Source: JAGWBG01 sp034421095
GTDB taxonomy: Bacteria > Chloroflexota > Dehalococcoidia > Lucifugimonadales > JAGWBF01
Assembly (NCBI GenBank): GCA_034421095.1
Contig: DAOUKR010000025.1
Coordinates: forward strand, 1 to 64,000
Length of the DNA: 64,000 nt
Reading direction: 5' to 3'
A program made the translations under genes and the position numbers. The notes under the pieces were generated by a model. It saw only the letters and a program-made list of their open reading frames with translations, was not told where the DNA came from and did not search any database. The first letter of the stretch is position 1. Each line of letters begins with the position of its first letter. Below are positions 50,868 through 59,723 of the stretch, in pieces.

Positions 50868-53117
50868 GTGCGCAGGCGAGGCATAAGAGTATTCATCGTT
50901 ATCTCAGTGATATTGGCCCTTTCCATAGCCGCCCTGAGTCTCCGGGAGATTAACTTCGCCGGTCTTAACGCCAATGGCACAGGCCCTCTGGGACTCACCC
51001 TGGGGCTGGACCTCGAGGGAGGCAGCGACCTGTGGTATCAGGCAGATATACCCATTGATGTGGTTTTCCAGGACACCGTGGAGGAGTCGGAGATACGCAG
51101 TATCCTGGATGATTTGGACCAGACCAGAGCCACAATCCGGAGCAGCCCTCAGACCCAGTTCACTATCGGGGGGCCATCACTGAGCGAAGATGACCAGGAA
51201 GACCTCCGCTCATCGCTGGAGACCCTGGCTACAATTGAGACTTTTACCACCGGAGACGGCGTGCTGGACATCGCTTTTCAGCAAGTGGTGAATCGGGCCG
51301 CTTTACGGAGCTTGCTGGACGAGTCGGGGCATGAGGAAGCAAGTCTAACCCAGGCATTCGCGATTAGAGGGCTGTCACTGGATAGCGTCCAGAGAGTCGG
51401 ACTACGTGATGACCTTGAGGAGCTGGCTTCCATCGAGAGGTTCGACCCGGGGGAAGAGGTCACCATCGACAAAATGGAAGGAGTGGTGAACATTATCGAG
51501 CGCCGGGTCAACGCTCTTGGCACCACTCAGCCTATCATCCAGACCCTGGGCGACGACCGCGTAGTGGTGCAGCTGCCCGGCGTTGGCGGTTCCAGTATTG
51601 ACACGACATTCCTGCCCCCGCCAGGCCTGCCTCAGATAACGGCCATCCTGGAGAGTTCGCTGGCACGTACCGGTGACGCCGTGGAGACAACCGGCCTGTA
51701 TAGCTACGTCATCCGGCCCGTTGAAGCATTGAGCACCGAAGATAGAGACTCGATTCGAGGGAGTCTGGAAGTGCTGGCGTCTCTTGAGAGTTTCGAGGTC
51801 ACCGATGAGGACGAAATCGTCTTGGCCTTCTCGCCACCGCCAAATCAGTCCGAAATTGGCGGTATAGTGGCAGGGCTGGGGCATGAGAATTTCACCATCC
51901 AATCGCCGGCTCTCAACAGCTTTACCATCCGCACCGGTGAGGCGCTCACCACCGACGAGCTGGACGCAATCCGTGAAGCCTTCGACACCCAAATCGGCAT
52001 CGTGACAAATTTCAATGCCACGGGCGGCCTCGAAGAGGCCAAGCGACTCATCAGGGGAACGGCACAACTGGTGTTCATGGAGCGGAACTGCCTCGTGCCC
52101 CTGGATGAGTTGGTCGCCAATCCCCTCCTCTGTGAGCCGATAGAGTCGGGCGGACTGGGACAATTAGTGGACAAGGATATAGGACTCACCGGAGAAGACC
52201 TGTCGAGGGCATTCCCCGGGCGGGACCCGACAACCAACCTGCCCCTGGTCAACGTCCAGTTCAACAGCAGGGGCACGGAGATTTTCCGCGAACTCACCAG
52301 GCGTCTCTTCGAGATGGGGGAACTTGGCAGAATCGCCATCTTTCTCGACGAGCAGCAAATTTCAGCCCCGGTCGTGAGAAGCCCAATCCTGGATGGACGC
52401 GCGGTTATTCAAGGTGGATTCACCAATGAGACGGCAAATGAGCTAGCCATACAACTCGAATCGGGCCGGCTGCCCGTCCCCCTGACCCTCATAAAAGAAC
52501 GGACCGTAGATGCATTACTGGGTGCCGATTCGCTGCGAAGAAGTCTAATCGCGGGACTTGTGGGCTTGGGGCTGGTGCTCGCGTTTATGGTGGTGTACTA
52601 CCGCATGGCGGGCGTGGTGGCCGCAGTTTCCCTGCTCGTATACGCGGTCATCGTCATGGCTATTTTCAAACTGATACCTGTCACCCTCACCCTTTCGGGC
52701 ATCGCAGGGGTGGTCTTGTCCATCGGTATGGCGGTGGACGCAAATATCCTCATATTCGAGAGGATGAAGGAGGAGATGAGAACGGGCCGCACCCTCACCT
52801 CCGCCATGGAAGTGGGGTTCCGTAGGGCATGGACCGCCATCCGGGACAGCAACGTTTCCACTATCATAACCTGTCTCATCCTCTGGTGGTTCGGCGACCG
52901 GCTTGGGGCTTCAGTGGTAACGGGCTTCGCCATCACCCTTCTCATTGGAGTAGCCGTTAGCATGTTCACGGCCCTAATGGTGAGCCGCAACCTACTTCAG
53001 ATTCTAGCTTTGACGCCCGTAGGAAGGAATCTGGACCTTTTCACCCCCGAGTCTCGGCGGCGCCCATTGGGGGTAGCGGGTGCCAGCCCCCAGGCCAATC
53101 GCGAGAGGAGTGAGTAG
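50868..53117 (+). CDS. secD: Protein translocase subunit SecD, with expanded repetitive periplasmic region
   Basis: The 749-residue protein has the SecD hallmarks: TM1 near residues 8-24, GLDLEGGSDLWYQ (residues 46-58), NIIERRVNALGTTQPIIQ, VVVQLPGVG, FMERNCLVPLDE, the GGFTNETANELAIQLESGRLPVPL segment and a C-terminal set of five helices with GIAGVVLSIGMAVDANILIFERMKEE. It is some 200-300 residues longer than the common bacterial form: four similar segments of 60-80 residues (about 62-136, 137-195, 245-322, 323-385), each ending in an IR..LE.LA.IE.F pattern, enlarge the periplasmic head. SecDF uses the proton gradient to aid protein export. GGAGGGGGC precedes GTG 50868. It is followed two bases later by secF. 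Confidence 0.95.
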   Translation: MRRRGIRVFIVISVILALSIAALSLREINFAGLNANGTGPLGLTLGLDLEGGSDLWYQADIPIDVVFQDTVEESEIRSILDDLDQTRATIRSSPQTQFTIGGPSLSEDDQEDLRSSLETLATIETFTTGDGVLDIAFQQVVNRAALRSLLDESGHEEASLTQAFAIRGLSLDSVQRVGLRDDLEELASIERFDPGEEVTIDKMEGVVNIIERRVNALGTTQPIIQTLGDDRVVVQLPGVGGSSIDTTFLPPPGLPQITAILESSLARTGDAVETTGLYSYVIRPVEALSTEDRDSIRGSLEVLASLESFEVTDEDEIVLAFSPPPNQSEIGGIVAGLGHENFTIQSPALNSFTIRTGEALTTDELDAIREAFDTQIGIVTNFNATGGLEEAKRLIRGTAQLVFMERNCLVPLDELVANPLLCEPIESGGLGQLVDKDIGLTGEDLSRAFPGRDPTTNLPLVNVQFNSRGTEIFRELTRRLFEMGELGRIAIFLDEQQISAPVVRSPILDGRAVIQGGFTNETANELAIQLESGRLPVPLTLIKERTVDALLGADSLRRSLIAGLVGLGLVLAFMVVYYRMAGVVAAVSLLVYAVIVMAIFKLIPVTLTLSGIAGVVLSIGMAVDANILIFERMKEEMRTGRTLTSAMEVGFRRAWTAIRDSNVSTIITCLILWWFGDRLGASVVTGFAITLLIGVAVSMFTALMVSRNLLQILALTPVGRNLDLFTPESRRRPLGVAGASPQANRERSE

Positions 53118-53119
53118 AG

Positions 53120-54070
53120 TTGGATATAGTGAGCAAGCGGGCCTGGTTCTTCCTGTTTTCTGCACTGATAATACTTCCAGGGGTAATCTCTCTGATAATA
53201 CCCCCAGCTTTGAAACCCGGCATAGATTTCACCAGCGGAGCCATACTAGACGTAACATTCGCCGAATCGGTCAGTGAGGAAGACATCCGAAGTGAGCTAA
53301 CCCGCTTGGGCCATCAGGAAGCGCTTATCCAGAAGACTGGCAGTCGGTCCGTGTTCATACGGACCGGGATTCTGGAGGAAGAGGTACTCAGAGAAGATGG
53401 CACGGTGACGTCGGAACAAACGCTTATCGAAGAGGCATTGAATGACAACGTGGCGGAGATTGAGTTCAAGGAGTTCGATACGGTATCTCCTATAGTGGCC
53501 AGTGAGACGGTACGGACTGCCATCATAGCGGTTATAGTGGCGGCCATAGGTATTCTTGCCTACGTTACCTGGGCCTTTCGAGGAGTGCCCAACCCCTTCC
53601 GCTACGGGATCGCGGCCATAGTTGCCCTCATTCACGATATGCTGCTGATCATTGGCATTTTCTCCATTCTAGGAAAGCTGATAAATATTGAGGTCAACTC
53701 CATGTTCATCGTAGGGACGCTCACCGTGCTGGGCTACAGCGTGAACGACACCATCGTTGTGTTCGACCGTATCAGGGAGAACGTAGCCCGCAACGTGGAC
53801 CGCCCCCTGCCCGGTATAGTGAATACCAGCATCATGGAGTCCATAGGCCGTTCCCTCAACACCAGCTTTACGACCCTCTTCGTACTTTTGGCCTTGCTCC
53901 TCATTGGCGGCCCCACAATCAGGGATTTCCTGTTAGTGCTTGCCGTAGGGGTAGTGATAGGGACGTATAGCTCCATCTGTATAGCCAGCCAGTTCCTGGT
54001 AATATGGGACCGGGGCGAGATAAGGAAGGCGCTGCGATTCTTGAGGCTGGTGCCGGCCAGAAGCGCCTAG
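53120..54070 (+). CDS. secF: Protein translocase subunit SecF
   Basis: The 316-residue partner of SecD has the N-terminal helix and GIDFTSGAILDVTFAE, the periplasmic segment with SEEDIRSELTRLGHQEALIQKTGSRSVFIRTG, and five membrane helices with VNSMFIVGTLTVLGYSVNDTIVVFDRIRENVAR, the SecF signature near residue 205. The start is TTG at 53120, two bases after the secD stop. The gene ends 29 bases from a converging LLM oxidoreductase gene. Confidence 0.96.
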   Translation: MDIVSKRAWFFLFSALIILPGVISLIIPPALKPGIDFTSGAILDVTFAESVSEEDIRSELTRLGHQEALIQKTGSRSVFIRTGILEEEVLREDGTVTSEQTLIEEALNDNVAEIEFKEFDTVSPIVASETVRTAIIAVIVAAIGILAYVTWAFRGVPNPFRYGIAAIVALIHDMLLIIGIFSILGKLINIEVNSMFIVGTLTVLGYSVNDTIVVFDRIRENVARNVDRPLPGIVNTSIMESIGRSLNTSFTTLFVLLALLLIGGPTIRDFLLVLAVGVVIGTYSSICIASQFLVIWDRGEIRKALRFLRLVPARSA

Positions 54071-54099
54071 CTATGCGTCGGAATTGAGGCGGCATCCGT

Positions 54100-55074
54100 T
54101 CAGTTGTCGAAGCGTCGCGATACATCGGCCAAGAGCCGCAAAGTGCGCTCCATTGAAGCCTCGTGGTCGCTTCCGGCAGGGAAAACGTGTAGAAGTACCT
54201 CCGATACCCCAATGGAGAACACCTCCTCCAATTTCTCTGCCACCTGAGATTCATTGCCGAATATCATACTGGCGTCCATCATGCCGTCGCTCCACTCCCC
54301 GTTGCTCGCCTCGGGGTATCCCGCCGCCATGAACATACGCTGGTAGTATGGTCGCCTGGGATGGGCAAATCCCCTACCCTCCCTTACGGCTTTTCGCACC
54401 TCTCCGGGGTCGTCGTGGACGCATATAGGTATTCCCTGTACCAACGGCGGAACGGGACGGTTGGCACTCTCGGCTCCCTTCTTCATAGCAGGCAATGCCA
54501 CGTCTCTAACGTAGGAGGTGGGGCATACCCAACTAATCGCCCCGTCCGCCTCGGCACCACACAACTCAAAGGACCCGGACTGAAGGGCCGAGGCCATGAC
54601 AGGTACGTCCACGGGAGACCCAATTCGCGCGTGGGCACGGTAGTAGCGGCCGTCAAAGTCCACCGACCCACCTTGCAATAGCGACTTCAGGATATGTATA
54701 TACTCACTCAGGTGCCCGAGGGGGGCGTGAAACTTCAGGCCGAAAGGCCTCTCCGTGCTGTCTCGGTTAGCGGGGCCTATCCCCAAGCGGAAGCGCCCAG
54801 GGGCGAGTTGGCCTATCACCTGGACCTGCTGAGCCATAACAACGGGGTGACGAGGAAACGTTGGCACAATGCACGTACCGAGCAGAGTGCGTTCGGTGCG
54901 CACGGCGACACCGGCAAAAAGGGTGATGGCATCCAGACCGGCTTCGCTGGTAACAAGCCACGACGCAGGAATCCCCATATCTTCCATCTTCTCTATCTCG
55001 CCAAGGAGGTATGCGGCGTTGTACGTGGATGCTGGGGGGCCTCCTACCATCACGCCGATTCTCTTCCCATTCAT
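54100..55074 (-). CDS. LLM class F420-type flavin-dependent oxidoreductase
   Basis: The 324-residue protein reads as the F420-dependent luciferase-like group: GVMVGGPPASTYNAAYLLGEIEKMEDMG at the N-terminus, LDAITLFAGVAVRTERTLLGTCIVPTFPRHPVVMAQQ, APGRFRLGIGPANRDS and PVMASALQSGSFELCGAEADGAISWVCPTSY near the cofactor-binding region. Likely a reductase or dehydrogenase using F420 or FMN on an unknown substrate. The ATG at 55074 follows GGAGGCGCAGGA at good spacing; an ATG at 55092 is less likely. Separate subgroup from the 413-residue LLM enzyme at 4480. Confidence 0.85.
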   Translation of the reverse strand: MNGKRIGVMVGGPPASTYNAAYLLGEIEKMEDMGIPASWLVTSEAGLDAITLFAGVAVRTERTLLGTCIVPTFPRHPVVMAQQVQVIGQLAPGRFRLGIGPANRDSTERPFGLKFHAPLGHLSEYIHILKSLLQGGSVDFDGRYYRAHARIGSPVDVPVMASALQSGSFELCGAEADGAISWVCPTSYVRDVALPAMKKGAESANRPVPPLVQGIPICVHDDPGEVRKAVREGRGFAHPRRPYYQRMFMAAGYPEASNGEWSDGMMDASMIFGNESQVAEKLEEVFSIGVSEVLLHVFPAGSDHEASMERTLRLLADVSRRFDN

Positions 55075-55227
55075 TCCTGCGCCTCCGAACATGATAAACT
55101 AGCTATAGGGTCAAATTATAGTTTTCACACCTTGCAACTACAAGCCATAAGGAACTTATAATTCCCTCACGGCTCCATCACGGAGGTCTCCAGTCTGAAA
55201 AGGTGAATTTCATAAAGGGGTGAATCA

Positions 55228-56094
55228 ATGAAGTTGGGCGCGCATGTATCAACCTCCGGCGGGTTGGACAAAGCCATAGACCGTGGCGCAGATATAGGAT
55301 GCGAGGCTATACAGATATTCGGCTCATCCCCACAGAGTTGGGCATATAAGCCCGTTCCCGAGGCCCAGACCGCCGCTTTCAAGGAAAAGGCAAAGGCGTC
55401 CGGCATCGGCCCCGTGTACTTTCATGCCATATACCTCATTAACCTTGGCACGTCCAACCCTGCCAACCTTGAGAAGGGGATTGATTCCCTAATCAACTAC
55501 ATGAAGCTGGCATCGGAAATAGAAGCGGGCGGAGTAATCTTTCACCCCGGAAGCCACAAGGGAGCCGGCTATGACGGAATTCTCAAGCAGACGGTTTCCA
55601 GCATAGAGCGGGTACTTGACAATTCACCGGGGACACCCTGGCTCACCCTGGAGAATACGGCGGGGATGGGACAGCACATCGGCGCCTGGTTCCAGGAGTT
55701 GGGCGGAATTATATCTGCAGTGGACACGGCCTATAGGGACAGGCTCAGGATTTGCCTGGATACCCAGCACAGCTACGCAGCAGGATACGACATCGCCACC
55801 AGGGATGGCTTGGAGGCCATGCTGGCGGAGTTCGACGAGTGCATAGGGCTTGACAGGCTGGCAGCCGTCCACGTCAACGACTCCAAGTACGCCCTTGGTG
55901 CGGGGGTGGACCGTCATGAGAATATCGGCGAAGGGTATATCGGACTCCAGGGCTTCGAGAACATATTGAGTAATCCTGCCTTCAGGGATGTGCCCTTTTT
56001 CCTGGAAGTTCCCGGCTTCGATAACAAGGGACCTGATAAAGCGAACCTGGATATTCTGAAGGAGATTCGGGACCGGGTATCCGGGGAGGGCTGA
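55228..56094 (+). CDS. nfo: Deoxyribonuclease IV (AP endonuclease)
   Basis: The 288-residue protein is endonuclease IV: KLGAHVSTSGGLDKAIDRG at the N-terminus, then GVIFHPGSHKGAG, LTLENTAGMGQHIGAWFQELGGI with a zinc-ligand Glu, RICLDTQHSYAAGYDI with Asp and His ligands, VHVNDSKYALGAGVDRHENIGEGYIG and FFLEVPGFDNKGPDKANL at the end. It cleaves abasic sites in base-excision repair. Start ATG at 55228 with AAAGGGGTG upstream. It overlaps the next gene by one base (TGATG). Confidence 0.96.
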   Translation: MKLGAHVSTSGGLDKAIDRGADIGCEAIQIFGSSPQSWAYKPVPEAQTAAFKEKAKASGIGPVYFHAIYLINLGTSNPANLEKGIDSLINYMKLASEIEAGGVIFHPGSHKGAGYDGILKQTVSSIERVLDNSPGTPWLTLENTAGMGQHIGAWFQELGGIISAVDTAYRDRLRICLDTQHSYAAGYDIATRDGLEAMLAEFDECIGLDRLAAVHVNDSKYALGAGVDRHENIGEGYIGLQGFENILSNPAFRDVPFFLEVPGFDNKGPDKANLDILKEIRDRVSGEG

Positions 56095-56465
56095 TGCGTC
56101 TAACTCAGAAGGAGTTCCAGAGCCTCGTTCTTCAGGCAGTCCAGGAGCTACCGCCCCGGATTATGAACGCCATCGAAAACGTTGCTATCCTGGTGGAGGA
56201 CTGGCCCAGCGACGACGTTCTGGAAACGGCGGGTGCGGAAAGCCGCTACGACCTTCTGGGCCTTTATACCGGAGTGCCGCTCCCTGCAAGGGAAGGTGGT
56301 CTACCACTGCTGCCGGATACGATAACCCTATTTCAGGGTCCCATAGAGTCCGCCTGTTCGTCCCGGGAGGACGTGGTCAGGGAGGTAAGGGTTACGCTGC
56401 TTCACGAGGTGGGTCACTATATGGGGATGGACGAGGAAGACCTGGATAGGATGGGATACCGCTAG
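56094..56465 (+). CDS. Zincin-like metallopeptidase family protein
   Basis: The 123-residue protein has the HExxH motif in TLLHEVGHYMGMDEEDLDRMG near residues 102-122, as in the small MMP1-type metallopeptidase family (PF06262), where HExGHxxGxxE is conserved. The preceding segment DTITLFQGPIESACSS is also typical. The cellular substrate is unknown. The ATG overlaps the nfo stop, so the two are translationally coupled. Confidence 0.86.
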   Translation: MRLTQKEFQSLVLQAVQELPPRIMNAIENVAILVEDWPSDDVLETAGAESRYDLLGLYTGVPLPAREGGLPLLPDTITLFQGPIESACSSREDVVREVRVTLLHEVGHYMGMDEEDLDRMGYR

Positions 56466-56612
56466 GTCTCTCCCTACACTCGGGGTGACAACAGAAGGAC
56501 AGAAGAACCGTGTTGAGTTGTGGTTGACACACCTAGCTGATGGTGCAAGAATAGTCGAAGTGGTTGACCCTGTAAAGACCCCATTTTTATCTCATCAAAG
56601 TCAGGAGGACCC

Positions 56613-56825
56613 ATGTCCGACGTTAAGGTAACAGTTCGTCTCAACGGCCCATACATCATTGAAGGCCCCGTTGAACTGGTGGACCAGGAGGGGAATGCCT
56701 TTACCGTCCCGGGAGGCGACAGGGCAGTCCTGTGCCGATGCGGCAGGTCGGCGACCAAACCCTTCTGCAACGGCGACCACCGCAACCAGCAGCCGGAGTT
56801 CGACGCACCTACGACGGCGTCCTAA
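56613..56825 (+). CDS. CDGSH iron-sulfur domain protein
   Basis: A 70-residue protein containing LCRCGRSATKPFCNGDH, the CDGSH motif CxCx2(S/T)x3PxCx(G)xH that binds a redox-active, pH-labile [2Fe-2S] cluster with three Cys and one His ligand. The first 40 residues form the strand-rich half (VTVRLNGPYIIEGPVELVDQEG). It could act as an electron carrier or iron-sulfur donor; partner unknown. TCAGGAGGACCC precedes the ATG. Confidence 0.92.
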   Translation: MSDVKVTVRLNGPYIIEGPVELVDQEGNAFTVPGGDRAVLCRCGRSATKPFCNGDHRNQQPEFDAPTTAS

Positions 56826-56844
56826 TAAAAATGACCAGAGCCGC

Positions 56845-57915
56845 TCAGTGAGAGCGGTATATTCCTCGGAGTTGTCTGACGGAGCTTATACGCTCTTCCG
56901 CCATTCTGTCAGCGGCCTGGGCCGTGGGTATCTCGTCTCTGCAAGAGACGTGCAGCGTTCGCTCCATGGTCTCATAGATTCGCTCCGTCATCTCCGTCGC
57001 ACGCTCGACACTGTAACCGCTACCAAGCTCGCAGGATACGTTGATAATCCCGCCGGCATTGATTATGTAATCCGGGGCGTAAAGGATACCTCTACGGTGA
57101 AGCTCCGCCCCGTCTTCATCGGTAAGTAGCTGGTTGTTGGCACCACCGGCCACAACACTGCATCGGAGACGCGGGATGGTCCTGTCGTTGAGGGTCCCCC
57201 CAAGAGCGCAGGGGGAGAAAATGTCGCAAGTCACGTCATAAATCCCGTCAGGCTCCACCACAGTAGCGCCCATCTCCCTGGCCGTTTCCAGAGCCCCTGT
57301 GTATATATCGCTAACCAACAGGTTCGCTCCTTCCTTCACCAGATGATTGGCAGTACGATAGGCAACCTTGCCGAAGCCCTGCATGGCAACGGTCTTATCG
57401 GAGAGAGAATCGGAGCCCCACACGGCCTTTGCGCACGCTTTCATCCCCATGTACACTCCCAGACCTGTGAGCGTGGAAGTGTCGCCACTACCACCCATAG
57501 ATATGGGCATTCCGGTCACGTGTTTGGTCTCCAATGCTATGTATTCCAGGTCCCTTGTGGAGGAACCCACGTCGGTGGTGGTGATATAGCGTCCTCCAAG
57601 TGTGTCAACGTACCTGGCATAGGCGCGCAGCATCGCCTCCGTCTTGTCCTTTCGAGAGTCCGCCATGATGACGGCCTTGCCCCCACCAAAGGGTATATGG
57701 GCCGCCGCCGACTTGTAGGTCATGGCACGGGAGAGGCGGAGCGCGTCCAGGATGGCATCTTCCTCGGTCTCATAGGGCCATATTCGGACTCCTCCCACAG
57801 CCGGACCCAGGGTGGTATCATGAATCGCGATGAAAGCCCTGAGACCAACCGAAGGCTCCGAGCACATCACAATTTGCTCGTGCCCATGCTCTTCCATATA
57901 CTTGAAAACGTCCAT
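56845..57915 (-). CDS. Leu/Glu/Phe/Val dehydrogenase (leucine dehydrogenase-like)
   Basis: The 356-residue protein matches branched-chain amino-acid dehydrogenases: GGVRIWPYETEEDAILDALRLSRAMTYKSAAAHIPFGGGKAVI with the catalytic Lys, TTTDVGSSTRDLEYIALETKHVTG, TGLGVYMGMKACAKA, a Rossmann domain with VAMQGFGKVAYRTANHLVKEGANLLVSDIY and VVAGGANNQLL. It reversibly deaminates L-leucine or similar with NAD. Size fits leucine dehydrogenase. It has GGGGAGCAATCCG ahead of the ATG. Confidence 0.92.
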   Translation of the reverse strand: MDVFKYMEEHGHEQIVMCSEPSVGLRAFIAIHDTTLGPAVGGVRIWPYETEEDAILDALRLSRAMTYKSAAAHIPFGGGKAVIMADSRKDKTEAMLRAYARYVDTLGGRYITTTDVGSSTRDLEYIALETKHVTGMPISMGGSGDTSTLTGLGVYMGMKACAKAVWGSDSLSDKTVAMQGFGKVAYRTANHLVKEGANLLVSDIYTGALETAREMGATVVEPDGIYDVTCDIFSPCALGGTLNDRTIPRLRCSVVAGGANNQLLTDEDGAELHRRGILYAPDYIINAGGIINVSCELGSGYSVERATEMTERIYETMERTLHVSCRDEIPTAQAADRMAEERISSVRQLRGIYRSH

Positions 57916-57942
57916 CGGATTGCTCCCCTTTTCACAAAGTAA

Positions 57943-57972
57943 AACCCCGTCCTTTATCTTATGGACGGGGTT
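57943..57972 (-). terminator. Terminator downstream of the herA operon
   Basis: AACCCCGTCC pairs perfectly with GGACGGGGTT around a ten-base loop; read on the minus strand the stem is followed by TTTTAC. It lies 65 bases after the herA stop and 27 bases before the leucine dehydrogenase start, so it ends the upstream run and could also influence dehydrogenase expression. Confidence 0.75.
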
Positions 57973-58037
57973 GTGACCACCAATAGCGGGAATATTCTAT
58001 TCATCAACTACATTATACCCTACGGATACAGTATATT

Positions 58038-59723
58038 TCAAAACAGGTCCTTGATTTCCTCTTCCAACGTTCGCCCGGGGGACGCGGCCACATCCTGAGC
58101 TTGCCGTGCGGACCTGCTCAACTGGGCGTAAGAATGCTCGGACCCATATTCCCTCGTGTGGACTACCACAGGCATGGGCACGGCGTGGCCGAAAATCAGG
58201 GCTTGCTGTGTGGACTCCAAGCGTGAGAGCACATTCCTCAGCTCGCGACTGCCCGGCGCTCCTCCCAGCACGGCGTCAATGTCCCTGTCGTTGTCCAGGA
58301 GGCAGGTGAGTTTAGTGCCAATCTGGCTCATCACTTCCGAGTCTATCGCCCCGGGCCGTTGGTCTATAACCATGAGGGTGACGTTGTACTTGCGCATTTC
58401 CCTGGCGATGGTGCCGAAGATGGTCTGGGAGGCCACGGATGGGCTGAGGAACTTGTGGGACTCCTCGATAGCTATCACGAGGGGTGTGGGGTCTGAGCCT
58501 TTGCCTCCTTCAGCTTCGTCCTTGCGATTTACATATCGCTCGTGGATGCGCCGGGTAAGGAGGTTGGTCACCAGGATATAGGCATTGAGGTCATTCCCAT
58601 AGCGACCGAATTCCAACACCACGTGCATCCCTCTGTCCAAGTGCTCCAGTATGCGCTGTACAGAGTCATGGCGCACCTCAGATGCCAGGAAGTCATAGCG
58701 TTCCAAACGGGACAGGCGGTTGTGCAGGGCGCTCAGGGCCTGTGATTGTACTCCAATATCGTTAGCCAGGCCAACCACCGTTTCTCGCCCCTCCAGAGAT
58801 AGAAACTCCTGAAGCCACTGACGCGCTCCAAACCTGCGTCGCAAGTTATAAGCGGCCTGGGAGGCCACGTCTGACAGGCCCAGGTTCTCCTGAAGGGCCT
58901 CTACGTCTTCCGGTTCAATCTCATCATAGCCGATACGCACCACCTCGTCGGGTGAGAGTCCCCTGCGTCGCGAGCTTTCCTCGTCCAGAGAGAACACGGC
59001 GACCTTCGACGGGAAAAGCTGCTTCAGTCCTTTGACGAAGGTGCCGCCCTCTCTACCCCCCTGCCAACCGTACTCGCTGTGCATGTCGAAAATCAGGGTA
59101 GAGGCCATGTCGCTCTGGAGAATGCCAATAAGGAGCAATCTGGTGAGAAAGGTCTTGCCGGTGCCGCTCTTGCCAAAGATGCCTACGGAGCGTTCCGTAA
59201 GGGCCTTCAGGTCCAAGCAGACCTTGGTCTCCATATCCAATGGATTCCCTATGTGGAAGTGGCGTTTATCTTCGCTCCCGAACACCGTCTCTACGTCCCG
59301 TTCGGAGGCGAGACGGGCCCTGGAAAAATGGGCGGGCACCGTCTTGGCGGGCATTGGGCCTGAGGAGTCACCCATCACGACGGGCATGGTGAGGGTCGGG
59401 AGCACGGAGATGGTGCCGTATGCGGTGGTCCCTGCGACCACCTGGGCTATGAACGGGTTCTGAACGTCGGGAGGGGTGTATTTCAGGCGAGGGTCCGCAG
59501 AGCTTAGGGCAACGTTGGTAACGACACCGAAGAAGTGCATCTTCTCCCCCTGCACGGTTACGAAGGTGCCCACTTTTATGTCTTCTACGGAAGTGGTAGG
59601 GTCAAGGCGTATCTCTACTCCGCCGGTCAACGAGCCTTCCACCACCATGCCAAGGAACTTAGCCGGGGAAAGGGCCTGCTGTCCGACGCCTTCTTCAGGC
59701 ATGGGAGCCGTTCCATTTATCAT
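58038..59723 (-). CDS. herA: HerA-family ATPase (DNA translocase/helicase)
   Basis: The 561-residue protein has an N-terminal HAS-barrel-like region to about residue 130, Walker A FGKSGTGKTFLTRLLL (residues 183-198), LIFDMHSEYGWQG, and the late motifs PLVIAIEESHKFLSP (Walker B with Glu) and VIDQRPGAIDSEVMSQIGTKLTCLLDN. HerA is a hexameric ATPase that works with NurA nuclease to resect DNA ends, encoded here in the same run. It overlaps the middle gene by four bases. In bacteria such pairs appear in repair and in anti-phage systems; the context cannot decide which. Confidence 0.93.
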   Translation of the reverse strand: MINGTAPMPEEGVGQQALSPAKFLGMVVEGSLTGGVEIRLDPTTSVEDIKVGTFVTVQGEKMHFFGVVTNVALSSADPRLKYTPPDVQNPFIAQVVAGTTAYGTISVLPTLTMPVVMGDSSGPMPAKTVPAHFSRARLASERDVETVFGSEDKRHFHIGNPLDMETKVCLDLKALTERSVGIFGKSGTGKTFLTRLLLIGILQSDMASTLIFDMHSEYGWQGGREGGTFVKGLKQLFPSKVAVFSLDEESSRRRGLSPDEVVRIGYDEIEPEDVEALQENLGLSDVASQAAYNLRRRFGARQWLQEFLSLEGRETVVGLANDIGVQSQALSALHNRLSRLERYDFLASEVRHDSVQRILEHLDRGMHVVLEFGRYGNDLNAYILVTNLLTRRIHERYVNRKDEAEGGKGSDPTPLVIAIEESHKFLSPSVASQTIFGTIAREMRKYNVTLMVIDQRPGAIDSEVMSQIGTKLTCLLDNDRDIDAVLGGAPGSRELRNVLSRLESTQQALIFGHAVPMPVVVHTREYGSEHSYAQLSRSARQAQDVAASPGRTLEEEIKDLF

